From: Salinimicrobium sediminis
Lineage (GTDB): Bacteria; Bacteroidota; Bacteroidia; Flavobacteriales; Flavobacteriaceae
Assembly (NCBI RefSeq): GCF_900215295.1
Contig: NZ_OCMF01000003.1
Span: 248,001-312,000 of the forward strand
Length of the DNA stretch: 64,000 nt
Reading direction: 5' to 3'
Shown: positions 17,397 through 27,277 of the stretch, piece after piece
Layout of the letters: each line of letters begins with the position of its first letter
How positions within the stretch are numbered: the stretch's first letter is position 1
Position numbers and translations under genes: made by a program
The notes under the pieces: model-generated
Database searches by the model: none
The model's input: only the letters and a program-made list of their open reading frames with translations
Told to the model about the DNA's origin: nothing

Positions 17397-20300
17397 ATGA
17401 AAATTAAAAAGGTTTTAGTAGCGAATCGGGGAGAAATAGCCATTCGTATTTTTCGTGCATGTACAGAAATTGGTTTAAGGACGGTCGGAATTTATACTTT
17501 TGAAGACCGGTACTCCCTGCACCGCTACAAAGCCGATGAATCTTACCAAATTGGCGCAGACAATGATCCTTTAAAGCCTTACCTCGACATAAAGGCCATC
17601 ATTAAAGTGGCAAAACAAAATAATGTTGACGCCATTCATCCCGGATACGGCTTCCTTTCTGAAAATGCCGATTTTGCGAAGCAGTGTGAAGAAAACGGGA
17701 TCATTTTTATAGGACCAAAGGTTTCAGTTCTTAAATCCCTTGGAGATAAAGTGCGGGCTAAAGAAGTTGCTGTAAAAAATGATATTCCGGTGATACGGAG
17801 CAACGAGCAGGAGTTAACTTCCGTAGAAATTGCTTTGGAAGAAGCCGAAATGATTGGTTACCCGGTTATGCTCAAAGCGGCTTCTGGTGGTGGGGGCCGC
17901 GGAATGCGCGTGATTCGTACCAAAGAAGATCTGGAGAATGGTTTCAATGAATCGAGGCGGGAAGCTTTGAATGCTTTTGGAGATGACACTGTGTTCCTGG
18001 AGAAATTCGTGGAAGACCCAAAACATATAGAGATCCAGATCGTGGGGGATAACCATGGCAACCTGGTGCATCTTTTTGAGCGGGATTGTTCTGTGCAGCG
18101 GCGGTATCAAAAAGTCATCGAATTTGCACCTTCCCAGGATCTCGATGAGAACATTAAACAGAACCTTTATAAATATGCCGTTAAACTTTGTAAGGCGGTA
18201 GATTACAACAATATAGGAACCGTGGAATTCCTGGTAGACAAAAGTGGAGAGATCTTCTTTATTGAGGTGAACCCGAGAATCCAGGTGGAGCATACGGTGA
18301 CCGAGATCATCACGAATATTGACCTGGTGAAGGCGCAGATCTTTATAGCCGGCGGATACAAACTTTCAGATAAACAGATCAAGATTGAAAGTCAGGAATC
18401 TCTTAAGACCAATGGTTATGCGCTGCAATGTCGTATCACGACCGAAGATCCTACAAATGATTTCAAACCCGATTACGGAACGATTACGACCTATAGAAGT
18501 GCTTCTGGCTTCGGAATTCGTTTGGATGCGGGAAGTATTTACCAGGGAGTAAAGGTTTCCCCGTTCTTTGATTCCATGCTGGTGAAAGTATCTGCCAGCA
18601 GCCGTACTTTAGATGGAGCATGCCGAAAGATGAGACGGGCTTTGGCTGAGTTCAGGATCCGCGGAGTTATGACCAATATGGGATTCCTCGATAATATTCT
18701 GGCTCATCCCACCTTTAGAAAAGGAGAGGTAACGGTCAATTTCATCAAGGATCATCCTGAACTTTTTGAGATCAAGAAAACCCGCAACCGGGCAACCAAA
18801 ATGGTGAAGTTTTTGGGAGATGTGATCATTAACGGAAATGAAGATGTCAAAAATGCTGAAAAAAAGAAGGATCTTATAAAACCTACAATTCCGACCTTTC
18901 CGGAACAAAACGGGTATCCGAAAGGAACAAAAGATCTGCTGACGGAATACGGCCCGGAGAAATTTTCGAGGTGGTTGTTGCATGAAGGCAAGGTGCATTT
19001 TACCGATACTACTTTTAGAGATGCACATCAAAGCTTGTTGGCCACCCGAATGCGTACCTATGACATGATGAAAGTAGCCGAAGGTTTTGCCCGAAACCAT
19101 CCGGAGGTCTTTAGTATGGAAATATGGGGAGGTGCAACCTTTGATGTGTGTATGCGTTTTCTAAATGAAAATCCATGGGAGCGACTTCGCAGGCTCCGGG
19201 AATCCATGCCTAATATTCTTATGCAAATGCTGCTGCGGGGGTCAAATGGAGTGGGCTACACTGCCTATCCCGATAACCTTATAGAAAAATTTGTGGAACA
19301 ATCCTGGGAGAATGGAATTGATGTTTTCAGGATCTTTGACAGTTTGAACTGGATGGAATCCATAGCGCCCTGTATAGAGCATGTAAGAAACAGAACGCAA
19401 GGCCTTGCCGAAGGTACCATCTGTTACACAGGCGATATTATGGATCCTAAAGAAACAAAATATAACCTCGAATATTACGTGCAGCTTGCCAAGGATATAG
19501 AAAATGCCGGAGCCCACATTTTAGCCATCAAAGATATGGCAGGAATTCTCAAGCCCGATGCAGCTTTTGAACTTGTTTCTGCTTTAAAGTCCAGGATCAA
19601 TATTCCACTGCATCTGCATACCCATGATACTTCTTCCATACAGGCTGCCACTTACTTAAAAGCCGTGGAAGCGGGCGTAGATGTTGTTGATGTTGCCCTT
19701 GGCGGACTTTCAGGATTGACTTCGCAGCCAAACTTCAATTCCATAGTGGAAATGCTGAGGTTCCACGACCGCGGCAGACCAATCAATACAGATAAACTGA
19801 ATGAATACTCGAGATATTGGGAAGCCGTTCGCAGGTATTACTTCCCATTTGAATCCGGATTAAAGGCCGGGTCGGGAGAAGTCTATAAACACGAAATTCC
19901 CGGAGGTCAATATTCCAACCTAAAACCGCAGGCAGAAAGCCTCGGCCTTGCAGACCGCTTCCACGAGATCACCGAGATGTACAGCAAAGTAAATGACCTT
20001 TTTGGAGACATCATTAAGGTGACTCCGAGTTCTAAAGTGGTAGGCGACATGGCGCAATACCTGGTGAGTAACAATCTTTCAATTGAAGATGTGCTGGAAA
20101 AAGGGGAGGATATTTCTTTTCCGCAGTCGGTAAAGAGTTTCTTCCGTGGGGATCTTGGTCAGCCGCCCGGAGGTTTCCCCGAGAAGATCCAGAAAATCGT
20201 CCTTAAGGATGAAAAACCTTATACCGAAAGGCCGAATGCACATTTGGATCCAATAGATTTTGATAAAGAATATGCCGAGTTCCAAAGCACCTTTAGTAAA

Positions 20301-20849
20301 GGAATGGGAAGAGACCTGGAAATAACCGATTTCCTGTCTTACAAGCTGTACCCAAAAGTCTTTACTGATGCTTACAACCACCATCTGGAATATGGAAATG
20401 TCATCAACGTGCCAACCAAAAATTTCTTCTACGGAATGGAGCCCGGGGAGGAGATCATTGTGGAATTGGACAGAGGGAAAACCTTATTGATCGAGTTCCT
20501 TTCAAGAGGCGAAACCGATGAAGACGGCATGTCCAGGATCTTCTTTAAGGTAAACGGACAAACCCGGGCAGTTGAAGTCAAAGACAGATCTGTTAAGGTG
20601 GAAAAGGTAGTTCATCAAAAAGTGGACAAAAATGATAAAAAACAAATAGGTGCGCCGCTACAGGGAGCCTTGTCCAATATTCAGGTGGAAGTGGGGCAGA
20701 AAGTGGAGAAAAATCAGCCGCTCTTTGTCATTGAAGCTATGAAAATGGAAACCACTATCACTGCCAACGGATCTGGCGAGATCGATAAGATCGTACTAAA
20801 AGAAGGAGAAATGGTCTATGCAGATGATCTGGTAATTGTGCTTAAGTAG
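17397..20849 (+). CDS. pyc: Pyruvate carboxylase
   Basis: Biotin enzyme that makes oxaloacetate from pyruvate, bicarbonate and ATP, feeding the TCA cycle. At 1150 residues it is the full single-chain form. The biotin carboxylase domain (1 to about 455) has the ATP-grasp loop ASGGGGRGMRV and RDCSVQRRYQKVIE. The carboxyltransferase domain (about 530-800) has FRDAHQSLLATRMRT and LHLHTHDTSSIQ. The C-terminal carrier domain has EAMKMET with biotinyl Lys1116. BirA in this window is the expected biotin ligase. Confidence 0.97.
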   Translation: MKIKKVLVANRGEIAIRIFRACTEIGLRTVGIYTFEDRYSLHRYKADESYQIGADNDPLKPYLDIKAIIKVAKQNNVDAIHPGYGFLSENADFAKQCEENGIIFIGPKVSVLKSLGDKVRAKEVAVKNDIPVIRSNEQELTSVEIALEEAEMIGYPVMLKAASGGGGRGMRVIRTKEDLENGFNESRREALNAFGDDTVFLEKFVEDPKHIEIQIVGDNHGNLVHLFERDCSVQRRYQKVIEFAPSQDLDENIKQNLYKYAVKLCKAVDYNNIGTVEFLVDKSGEIFFIEVNPRIQVEHTVTEIITNIDLVKAQIFIAGGYKLSDKQIKIESQESLKTNGYALQCRITTEDPTNDFKPDYGTITTYRSASGFGIRLDAGSIYQGVKVSPFFDSMLVKVSASSRTLDGACRKMRRALAEFRIRGVMTNMGFLDNILAHPTFRKGEVTVNFIKDHPELFEIKKTRNRATKMVKFLGDVIINGNEDVKNAEKKKDLIKPTIPTFPEQNGYPKGTKDLLTEYGPEKFSRWLLHEGKVHFTDTTFRDAHQSLLATRMRTYDMMKVAEGFARNHPEVFSMEIWGGATFDVCMRFLNENPWERLRRLRESMPNILMQMLLRGSNGVGYTAYPDNLIEKFVEQSWENGIDVFRIFDSLNWMESIAPCIEHVRNRTQGLAEGTICYTGDIMDPKETKYNLEYYVQLAKDIENAGAHILAIKDMAGILKPDAAFELVSALKSRINIPLHLHTHDTSSIQAATYLKAVEAGVDVVDVALGGLSGLTSQPNFNSIVEMLRFHDRGRPINTDKLNEYSRYWEAVRRYYFPFESGLKAGSGEVYKHEIPGGQYSNLKPQAESLGLADRFHEITEMYSKVNDLFGDIIKVTPSSKVVGDMAQYLVSNNLSIEDVLEKGEDISFPQSVKSFFRGDLGQPPGGFPEKIQKIVLKDEKPYTERPNAHLDPIDFDKEYAEFQSTFSKGMGRDLEITDFLSYKLYPKVFTDAYNHHLEYGNVINVPTKNFFYGMEPGEEIIVELDRGKTLLIEFLSRGETDEDGMSRIFFKVNGQTRAVEVKDRSVKVEKVVHQKVDKNDKKQIGAPLQGALSNIQVEVGQKVEKNQPLFVIEAMKMETTITANGSGEIDKIVLKEGEMVYADDLVIVLK

Positions 20850-20985
20850 TATTGAGATGTGAGAAATGAGAATTGAGATAAAAAGAACCAAGAGCCAAGA
20901 ACCAGGAACCAAGACTTGGGATTTGGTGCTTGGAATTTGGAATTTATTTATAAATCTTAAATCCTGAATTTTGAATCCTGAATTA
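20850..20985. repeat. Degenerate intergenic repeat of CCAAG/CTTGG and AATCCTGAATT units
   Basis: The stretch holds repeated (A)ACCAAGA units followed by inverted CTTGG units around 20908-20920. Then come near-copies of AATC(C/T)TGAATT, two exact at 20960-20970 and 20974-20984. The pattern looks like a decayed hairpin-forming repeat. Similar fragments occur at about 13035-13070 and 22860-22890. The last copy encodes the first residues of the following gene. Confidence 0.7.
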
Positions 20986-21642
20986 TTTCATCATCAACAC
21001 CCATATGGACCTTTTATTCCCGAAAATGCGACCAGGCTTATTGTAGGGACTTTGCCACCGCCTCGCTTCACAACGGGCGAATTAAAAGAGGGGGATGTGG
21101 ATTTTTGTTACGGCAGCCGGGACGGAATGCTGTGGCAGATCATCGACAGGATCTTCGATCTGGATCTAAAATATGAAAATACAGCCGAAGCCGTTGAAGA
21201 GAGAAAAAAATTCCTGGCAAGTAAAGGCATTGGGATCTGTGATACCGTAGAAAGCTGCAGGAGAGATAAAATCGATGCTTCAGATCTTGGAATGTTGCAT
21301 GTTGAACTACGGGATTTGATCGGGATCCTCAAAAAACATGAAAAAATAGATACCCTGCTCTTCACCGGAGGCAATAGTAAGAACGGTCCCGAATTCTTTT
21401 TCCGGAAGCTTTTAAAACATCACGAGATAAAAATTAAAGTGATCTCCAATGATGTGCCACGGGTACATCAATTCCTCCTGGATGGCAGGCCCATTAACAC
21501 GGTTTCCCTTACCGCACCCTCAGGCTCGGCAAACAGGGCCATAGGCAGCATGGAATTGTATAAACACCTAAAAAAACAACACCCCGAATTCAATACAATT
21601 GATTTCAGGGTTTTGCAGTACCGTCAGTTTCTTGAGGACTAG
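20971..21642 (+). CDS. Uracil-DNA glycosylase superfamily protein
   Basis: The 223-residue protein has the UDG-superfamily layout. The N-terminal loop LIVGTLPPPRF is in the place of the catalytic water-activating motif, and SLTAPSGSANRAIG is in the place of the DNA-intercalating loop. Members of this superfamily remove uracil or mismatched bases, but this subgroup is not characterised to my knowledge, so glycosylase activity is inference. The start is TTG and lies within a degenerate intergenic repeat; conserved sequence begins at HHQHPYGPFIP. Confidence 0.78.
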   Translation: MNPELFHHQHPYGPFIPENATRLIVGTLPPPRFTTGELKEGDVDFCYGSRDGMLWQIIDRIFDLDLKYENTAEAVEERKKFLASKGIGICDTVESCRRDKIDASDLGMLHVELRDLIGILKKHEKIDTLLFTGGNSKNGPEFFFRKLLKHHEIKIKVISNDVPRVHQFLLDGRPINTVSLTAPSGSANRAIGSMELYKHLKKQHPEFNTIDFRVLQYRQFLED

Positions 21643-21666
21643 ACGGTTTCTCTTTCCAGCGGATCT

Positions 21667-21849
21667 TTAATTTGCTGCGGCTTCGTAGTGAATTTTCTTC
21701 TCAACGGTCGCAGTTTTCCGAAGGTGTTCAGGGGAGTTTTTCCTCCTTTGGTCTTCTTTTCGCTTTTTTCCACTGTTACTTGTTTTGCTGGTCCTTAATA
21801 GTCTTATCATTGATATCAAAATCGTTGGTTTCAATATCCCTTTGACCAA
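21667..21849 (-). CDS. Small basic open frame, doubtful or frameshifted
   Basis: A 60-codon frame whose C-terminal half (RRKNSPEHLRKTATVEKKIH) is charged and protein-like. Its N-terminal half overlaps, in another frame, the small ORF just upstream. The two could be halves of one small gene joined by a frameshift, or only one may be real. No family recognised. Confidence 0.3.
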   Translation of the reverse strand: MVKGILKPTILISMIRLLRTSKTSNSGKKRKEDQRRKNSPEHLRKTATVEKKIHYEAAAN

Positions 21850-21922
21850 TATTACCAGTTAAAGGATTGCTGTCTCTATCCTTTCTCTTATTTTTATTGT
21901 GCTTATCTTTTATCTGTCCCAT
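21776..21922 (-). CDS. Small hydrophilic protein, 48 residues
   Basis: ATG at 21922 and TAA at 21776-21778. The product starts MGQIKDKHNKNKRKDRDSNP and continues LTGNIGQRDIETNDFDINDK, rich in Asn, Asp and Lys and probably unstructured. No close upstream gene on this strand; trpA lies downstream of nothing here, so it would be transcribed alone. No family recognised with certainty. Confidence 0.4.
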   Translation of the reverse strand: MGQIKDKHNKNKRKDRDSNPLTGNIGQRDIETNDFDINDKTIKDQQNK

Positions 21923-21998
21923 AACATTCTATTTTAAGTTCTTTTCAAGATACGAAAAAGGCTTAATAAAGGCTATTAAAGACCTGTTAATAAGACTG

Positions 21999-22769
21999 TT
22001 AATCTCTTGCTTTTTTAATAAAATCCTGAATGTTTCCTGTGCCGTTTTCAGTGAGATGTTTAATAAACGCACTACCAATAATTGCCCCTTTTGTTTTTTC
22101 TGTAGCTGCGGAAAATGTTTCACTATCCTTGATCCCGAAACCAACAATAAGAGGATTCTTTAATCCCATTTTAGACACCCTGCTGAAGTAGTCCTTCTGA
22201 AGCTGTCCGAATCCGGCGGTGCCTCCTGTTACTGCAGCACTGCTCACCATATAGATAAAACCTTCGGAAATTTGATCGATCTGCCTGATCCTTTCTTCAG
22301 AAGTGTGGGGAGTAATAAGGAATACCGGAAGCAGGTCGTACTGCTGAAAGATATCTTTATACTGAAGCTCATATTCTTCCACCGGAAGATCGGGAATAAT
22401 AAGCCCGTCAATACCGGCTTCCTTACATTTTTGGCAGAATTTTTCCACCCCAAACTGAAGGATAGGATTAAAATAGCCCATGATCAACAAGGGAATTTGT
22501 ACGGTCTCCCGAATATGCTCCAGCTGTGCGAACAATTTATTGGTAGTCATGCCATTCTTCAGAGCAGCTTCCGAACTTCTTTGGATTACCGGGCCATCTG
22601 CTAGGGGATCGCTAAATGGAAGTCCTATTTCCACCATGTCCACCCCGCTTTTTTCAAGCTCTTGCAAAATTGGTAAGGTGTCTTCTATTTCCGGATATCC
22701 TGCCGTAAAGTAAATGGAAAGCAACTTTTTTTGAGGATCTTCCTGGAGTTTTTGTTTTATTCTGTTCAT
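21999..22769 (-). CDS. trpA: Tryptophan synthase alpha chain
   Basis: Cleaves indole-3-glycerol phosphate to indole and glyceraldehyde 3-phosphate. The indole is channelled to TrpB. Start MNRIKQKLQ; 256 residues. The active-site block VEIGLPFSDPLADGPVIQ carries the catalytic Glu and Asp, and the phosphate-binding VGFGIKD is present. Last gene of the operon, 139 bases after trpB. Confidence 0.97.
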   Translation of the reverse strand: MNRIKQKLQEDPQKKLLSIYFTAGYPEIEDTLPILQELEKSGVDMVEIGLPFSDPLADGPVIQRSSEAALKNGMTTNKLFAQLEHIRETVQIPLLIMGYFNPILQFGVEKFCQKCKEAGIDGLIIPDLPVEEYELQYKDIFQQYDLLPVFLITPHTSEERIRQIDQISEGFIYMVSSAAVTGGTAGFGQLQKDYFSRVSKMGLKNPLIVGFGIKDSETFSAATEKTKGAIIGSAFIKHLTENGTGNIQDFIKKARD

Positions 22770-22908
22770 GTTATGAGTTGTAAACCTCACAGTCCCAAAG
22801 CCTCGGGGCTGTAAGGTCATTTTAAATTTTTTAAGTCTTCAATTTTAGTTTCAGAAATGAAAAAAGTCTTGGTCCTTGGTTCTAGAAGCGCAGCGATCTT
22901 GTTTCTTT

Positions 22909-24090
22909 TTACAAATTAAAATGTTCAATATAAGTGTTGAGGTCTTTATCCCCGCGCCCGGAAAGATTTACTACCACTACATCGTCTTCCCTGAACTTAC
23001 GGGTCTCAAAAATGGCTAAAGCATGGGCTGTTTCTATAGCCGGAATAATCCCCTCCAGTTTACACAGCTCTAATCCTGCAGCCATTGCTTCCGTATCGGT
23101 GACCGAAATAAATTCGCCGCGGCCTGTCCTGAAGAGGTTGGCATGCATTGGACCCACTCCCGGATAATCTAGTCCGGCAGAGATAGAATAGGGTTCAGTG
23201 ATCTGTCCGTCGTCGGTTTGCATGAGCAGGGTTTTGCTGCCGTGAATAATGCCTTCGCGGCCAAGAGCTGAAGTGGCAGCGCTTTTCCCTGTTAATACCC
23301 CTTCTCCCGCAGCTTCTACGGCAATAATTCCCACTTTTTCCTGGTCCAGGTAGTGGTAATAGATTCCGGCGGCATTGCTTCCGCCACCCACACAGGCCAC
23401 TACAAAATCGGGGTTTTCCCGGCCTTCTTTTTCCTGCAGTTGTTTTTTTACCTCTTCAGAAATTACGCTTTGGAACCGTGCCACCATATCGGGATATGGA
23501 TGCGGTCCCACTACAGATCCTATAATATAATGGGTGTCTACCGGATTGTTAATCCAATCGCGGATAGCTTCATTGGTTGCGTCTTTGAGTGTACGGCTTC
23601 CCGAAGTTGCAGGAACAACGGTTGCTCCCAGCATTTTCATCCGGGCTACATTTGGTGCCTGTCTTTTGATGTCGATCTCGCCCATATAAACCACGCACTC
23701 AATTCCCATTAAAGCGCAAACCGTGGCGGTAGCGACCCCATGTTGTCCCGCACCGGTTTCGGCGATGATCCTGTTTTTTCCCAGGCGCTTCGCCATGAGG
23801 ATCTGACCAATTGTGTTATTAACTTTATGGGCCCCTGTATGGCAAAGATCTTCCCTTTTGAGGTAAACTTTCGTGCTGTACTTTTTGCTGAATCTTTCCG
23901 CAAAGTACAATGGTGTTGGCCTCCCCACATAGTCTTTAAGCAGCTGGCGGAATTCCTCCTGGAAACTTTCTTCCTGCATGATGTCGAGATAGCGGGACCG
24001 CAGTTCTTCCACGTTGGGGTAAAGCATTTCGGGAATGAACGCTCCACCAAAATCCCCGTAATATCCTTTTTCGTTTACTTGATAACTCAT
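22909..24090 (-). CDS. trpB: Tryptophan synthase beta chain
   Basis: PLP enzyme joining indole and serine to give tryptophan. Of 393 residues, the PLP lysine lies in [18 protein letters not shown]. The phosphate-cradle loop is [13 protein letters not shown] and the substrate loop GRPTPLY. It is the catalytic TrpB1 type paired with TrpA. It lies seven bases after trpF. Confidence 0.98.
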   Translation of the reverse strand: MSYQVNEKGYYGDFGGAFIPEMLYPNVEELRSRYLDIMQEESFQEEFRQLLKDYVGRPTPLYFAERFSKKYSTKVYLKREDLCHTGAHKVNNTIGQILMAKRLGKNRIIAETGAGQHGVATATVCALMGIECVVYMGEIDIKRQAPNVARMKMLGATVVPATSGSRTLKDATNEAIRDWINNPVDTHYIIGSVVGPHPYPDMVARFQSVISEEVKKQLQEKEGRENPDFVVACVGGGSNAAGIYYHYLDQEKVGIIAVEAAGEGVLTGKSAATSALGREGIIHGSKTLLMQTDDGQITEPYSISAGLDYPGVGPMHANLFRTGRGEFISVTDTEAMAAGLELCKLEGIIPAIETAHALAIFETRKFREDDVVVVNLSGRGDKDLNTYIEHFNL

Positions 24091-24097
24091 AATTCTC

Positions 24098-24754
24098 TTA
24101 TTTAAACAGCTGCTTTTTAAATGATCTTAAAGCTTCCGGATCTTTTAGGCCCGGGGCTGTTTCAAATTTGCTGTTCACATCAATTCCGTAGAACAGATGT
24201 TCTTTTTGCCTTTTTTGAAAGGTTGTATATAGTTCCTTTATTGCTTCAGTTTCTTCGGGACCTATTCCTCCGCTCAGGAAAAAGGGAGTGGAGGAGGGAT
24301 AGTCAAGGAGAACATTCCAATTAAAAGCGATTCCGTTGCCGCCCCTGTTCTTTCCTTTGGTGTCAAAGAGGTAAAGATCTGCGATGCCTTCAAAAGCTTT
24401 CAACTTCTGAAAGTCAAAATCATCTTTTATGCTGAAAACCTTTATGATCTCCACCTTTTTTCCGGCTTCTGAAAATCTGCTCTTTAGGTCTTTGCAAAAC
24501 TTCGGACTTTCCTCCCCGTGCAGCTGTACTGCTGAAAGTGCATACTTTTGGACCTTTTCAAGAATATCCTCTTCGGAAGCATTGACAAAAACTCCGGTTC
24601 TTTTGATCTCCTTATCCAATTCCTGAATTTCTCCTGAAACATGCCGCGAAGAACCCTCAAAAAAGATCAGGCCGAGGTAATCCGGTTTCAGGCCTGAAAT
24701 GGCTTTAATGTTTTCGGCTTCTCTCATGCCGCAGACTTTCAGCTTCAGGTTCAT
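24098..24754 (-). CDS. trpF: Phosphoribosylanthranilate isomerase
   Basis: Third step of tryptophan synthesis, an Amadori rearrangement in a (beta/alpha)8 barrel. The N-terminus [12 protein letters not shown] holds the catalytic Cys, and [16 protein letters not shown] the C-terminal phosphate-binding end with SGGIGPEE before it. The 218-residue length is normal. It overlaps the trpC stop by four bases, so translation is probably coupled. Confidence 0.97.
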   Translation of the reverse strand: MNLKLKVCGMREAENIKAISGLKPDYLGLIFFEGSSRHVSGEIQELDKEIKRTGVFVNASEEDILEKVQKYALSAVQLHGEESPKFCKDLKSRFSEAGKKVEIIKVFSIKDDFDFQKLKAFEGIADLYLFDTKGKNRGGNGIAFNWNVLLDYPSSTPFFLSGGIGPEETEAIKELYTTFQKRQKEHLFYGIDVNSKFETAPGLKDPEALRSFKKQLFK

Positions 24755-25545
24755 TTTGATCTGCTTTTAAGTTCGTTGATAAATTCCGAAGCACTTTTGC
24801 CCGGATCTTCAGTCTTCATAAAATTCCCGCCGATAAGAAATCCCTGAAATCCGCTTTTTTGAAGCTCCAGGATAGCTGTGGTATCGCTGATGCCGCTTTC
24901 GGAGATCTTCACATATTGCCCCGGAATTTTTTCCGCAAGATCTTTGCTGGTTTGCAGGTTCACCTCGAAGGTTTTCAGGTTTCTATTATTGACACCTATC
25001 ATATCTATGGTGTCAAAAATGTTGTTTTTAAGCTCCTCTTCATTGTGCACTTCCAGGAGTACCTCGAGTCCCAGTGCTTTTGCTTTTTTAGAAAACTGTT
25101 CTACCTGCTTCGGTTTAAGCATGGCAGCGATCAAAAGGATCACATCAGCACCCATGGCTTTTGCTTCAATAAGCTGGTATTCGTCGATAATAAAGTCCTT
25201 TCGCAGCAGCGGTAATTTCACTGTTTCCCTTGCCACAGCCAGATCGTCAAGGCTGCCGCCGAAGAAATCTTCATCTGTAAGTACAGAAATTCCGCAAGCT
25301 CCCGCAGCTTCATAAGCTTTGGTCACTTCAGCAACATCTGCACCGAGATTTATTTCGGGGTGAGATGGCGAGCGCCTTTTAAATTCGGAGATAATTCCGG
25401 TTTTGGATTTTTTCAGATTCTCCTTTAGTGAAAAACATTTCCGTTTGAAATGGGGGAGCATCTGGAGCGTTTCTACCGGAACTTCTTCCTTAAGGATCTC
25501 CACTTCCTCTCTTTTCCTGGCTGCTATTTTATCGAGTATGTTCAT
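24751..25545 (-). CDS. trpC: Indole-3-glycerol-phosphate synthase
   Basis: Fourth step of tryptophan synthesis. The family start ILDKIAARKREEVEILKE, ISEFKRRSPSHPEIN and the catalytic-Lys block LPLLRKDFIIDEYQLIEA are visible, followed by GVNNRNLKTFEV and SESGIS. At 264 residues it is monofunctional, not fused to trpF as in E. coli. Four bases after trpD. Confidence 0.97.
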   Translation of the reverse strand: MNILDKIAARKREEVEILKEEVPVETLQMLPHFKRKCFSLKENLKKSKTGIISEFKRRSPSHPEINLGADVAEVTKAYEAAGACGISVLTDEDFFGGSLDDLAVARETVKLPLLRKDFIIDEYQLIEAKAMGADVILLIAAMLKPKQVEQFSKKAKALGLEVLLEVHNEEELKNNIFDTIDMIGVNNRNLKTFEVNLQTSKDLAEKIPGQYVKISESGISDTTAILELQKSGFQGFLIGGNFMKTEDPGKSASEFINELKSRSK

Positions 25546-25549
25546 CTTT

Positions 25550-26539
25550 CTAATTTAATTGCTGAAGCTTTTTAAATGCCCCCAGTGCCTTACCTGAAGC
25601 CAGACTTTCCCTGGCTGCTAAAAATGCATTTTCGGGATTTGTTTTTTGGACGGTGCTTATCGCCATAGCCGCGTTGGCACAAACCACATTCATTTGGGCC
25701 TCAGTTCCTTCATTTTGAAGCACATTCATAAAGATCTCTGCAGCAGATTCAATAGTGTTCCCTCCTGAAATCTGCGACGCCATGATAGGTTGCAGGTTCA
25801 GATCTTCGGGCTTTAGCATGCTTTCTGCGTGATTTGTAATCATTTTGGTGTTTCCGGTAAGGGATATCTCATCATAGCCGTCAAGCGCGTGTAAAATGGT
25901 AAAATTCTTATCGGTTTTCTGGTAAAGGTAAGCATACATCCTGGCAAGCTCCAGACTGTAAACGCCTACCACCTGGTTCTTCGGAAACGCGGGGTTCACC
26001 ATGGGTCCCAGCATGTTGAAAAAGGTCTTAACGCCAAGGTTTTTTCTAATGGGTGCCACATTCTTCATCGCGGGGTGAAAAAGGGCAGCGTGTAAAAAAC
26101 AGATCCCCGCTTTGTCCATACTGCGATCTAAAAAGTCCTTATCACTACTGAATTTTATCCCCAGATATTCCATCACATTCGAGCTGCCGCAACTGGAGGA
26201 AACACCATAATTTCCGTGTTTCGCCACTTTTACTCCGGCGCCGGCAGTAACGAAAGAAGCAAGAGTCGATATATTGAAAGTGTCCTTGCCGTCACCTCCT
26301 GTACCACAAAGATCCACCGGATCATATTGCTGCAGGTCTACCGAAAGGCACATCTCAAGCAAGGCATCTCTAAAGCCTTCAAGCTCTTCAAGGGTGATAC
26401 TGCGCATCATATACACGGTAAGAAAAGCAGCAATTTGGCTGTCATTAAAGCTGCCGTTGGAAATTTCTACCAATACACCTTTAGCCTCCTCGCGGGAGAT
26501 GGTTTCATGGTTGATCAACCTGTTCAAAATTTGCTTCAT
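25550..26539 (-). CDS. trpD: Anthranilate phosphoribosyltransferase
   Basis: Second step of tryptophan synthesis: adds phosphoribose to anthranilate. The PRPP loop LCGTGGDGKDTFNIS and KHGNYGVSSSCGSSNVMEYLG are typical. The 329-residue length shows it is not fused to the glutaminase. Three bases after trpG. Confidence 0.97.
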   Translation of the reverse strand: MKQILNRLINHETISREEAKGVLVEISNGSFNDSQIAAFLTVYMMRSITLEELEGFRDALLEMCLSVDLQQYDPVDLCGTGGDGKDTFNISTLASFVTAGAGVKVAKHGNYGVSSSCGSSNVMEYLGIKFSSDKDFLDRSMDKAGICFLHAALFHPAMKNVAPIRKNLGVKTFFNMLGPMVNPAFPKNQVVGVYSLELARMYAYLYQKTDKNFTILHALDGYDEISLTGNTKMITNHAESMLKPEDLNLQPIMASQISGGNTIESAAEIFMNVLQNEGTEAQMNVVCANAAMAISTVQKTNPENAFLAARESLASGKALGAFKKLQQLN

Positions 26540-26542
26540 TTT

Positions 26543-27217
26543 CTAAAAGATTTCAGGTTCCTGGGATTCATTTGCTGGTTCAGTCAATTTAACCGGACTG
26601 TTGATCCAATTGGCGATGATCTTCTTACCTTCGGGTGTAAGTACAGATTCCGGATGGAATTGCACGCCGCGCACATCGTAGATCCTGTGCCGAAGGGACA
26701 TCACCTGCCCGTTCTCATCATAAGAAGTCGCTTCAAGACAATCTGGCAAAGCTTTATCCACCACCCAGGAATGGTAGCGGCCCACTTCCATTTCGGGATC
26801 CATTTTGTCGAACAGGGGTTCATCTGTTACGCATAATTTAATTTTGGAGGAGACTCCATGAAATACTTGCTCAAGATTGATCAATTTACCGCCAAAAACT
26901 TCTCCTATAGCCTGCTGCCCAAGACACACTCCAAAAATGCTTTTTTTGGAGGCGTAGGTAGAAATCACCTGCTTTAACAATCCCGCTTCGTCGGGAATTC
27001 CCGGGCCGGGTGAAAGCAGGATCTTATCATATTTTTCGATTTCCTCGAGATCCACTTCATCATTACGTCGCACAGTCACTTTACAGTCCAGCTCCTCCAG
27101 GTAATGGACTAGATTGTAAACAAAGGAGTCGTAATTATCGATCACCAAAACTTTTAAAGCTCCCTTATCTTCGCTGAAGGGGAGGGAATCCTGATCTTTA
27201 TTTTGTTTATTCTTCAT
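26543..27217 (-). CDS. trpG: Anthranilate synthase glutaminase subunit
   Basis: Supplies ammonia from glutamine to TrpE. Class I amidotransferase with the nucleophile Cys in FGVCLGQQAIGE and the His-Glu pair in VQFHPESVLTPEG. The conserved start VLVIDNYDSFVYNLVHYLEE is preceded by about 22 Lys/Asn/Asp-rich residues from MKNKQNK; no start codon lies closer. An earlier in-frame ATG nine codons up is also possible. The acidic tail TEPANESQEPEIF is unusual. Confidence 0.95.
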   Translation of the reverse strand: MKNKQNKDQDSLPFSEDKGALKVLVIDNYDSFVYNLVHYLEELDCKVTVRRNDEVDLEEIEKYDKILLSPGPGIPDEAGLLKQVISTYASKKSIFGVCLGQQAIGEVFGGKLINLEQVFHGVSSKIKLCVTDEPLFDKMDPEMEVGRYHSWVVDKALPDCLEATSYDENGQVMSLRHRIYDVRGVQFHPESVLTPEGKKIIANWINSPVKLTEPANESQEPEIF

Positions 27218-27277
27218 AATTCGAATTTTGTTCTTGTCCTCCAATTTCTCCCCTCCTTTGAAGGGGCAGGGGGAGGC

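Noticed and set aside
17814-18293. Leftward 159-codon frame inside pyruvate carboxylase, and others at 18609-19100
   Set aside because: Shadows of the conserved biotin carboxylase and carboxyltransferase coding frame.
20887-20940. CRISPR-like array in the repeated CCAAG region
   Set aside because: Units are 6-8 bases without spacers of constant length, and there is no cas gene; it is a decayed hairpin repeat.
21867-22163. Rightward 98-codon Phe/Cys-rich frame near the trpA end
   Set aside because: It is antisense to trpA and an A/T-rich gap; the residue pattern is what antisense of Lys-rich coding gives.
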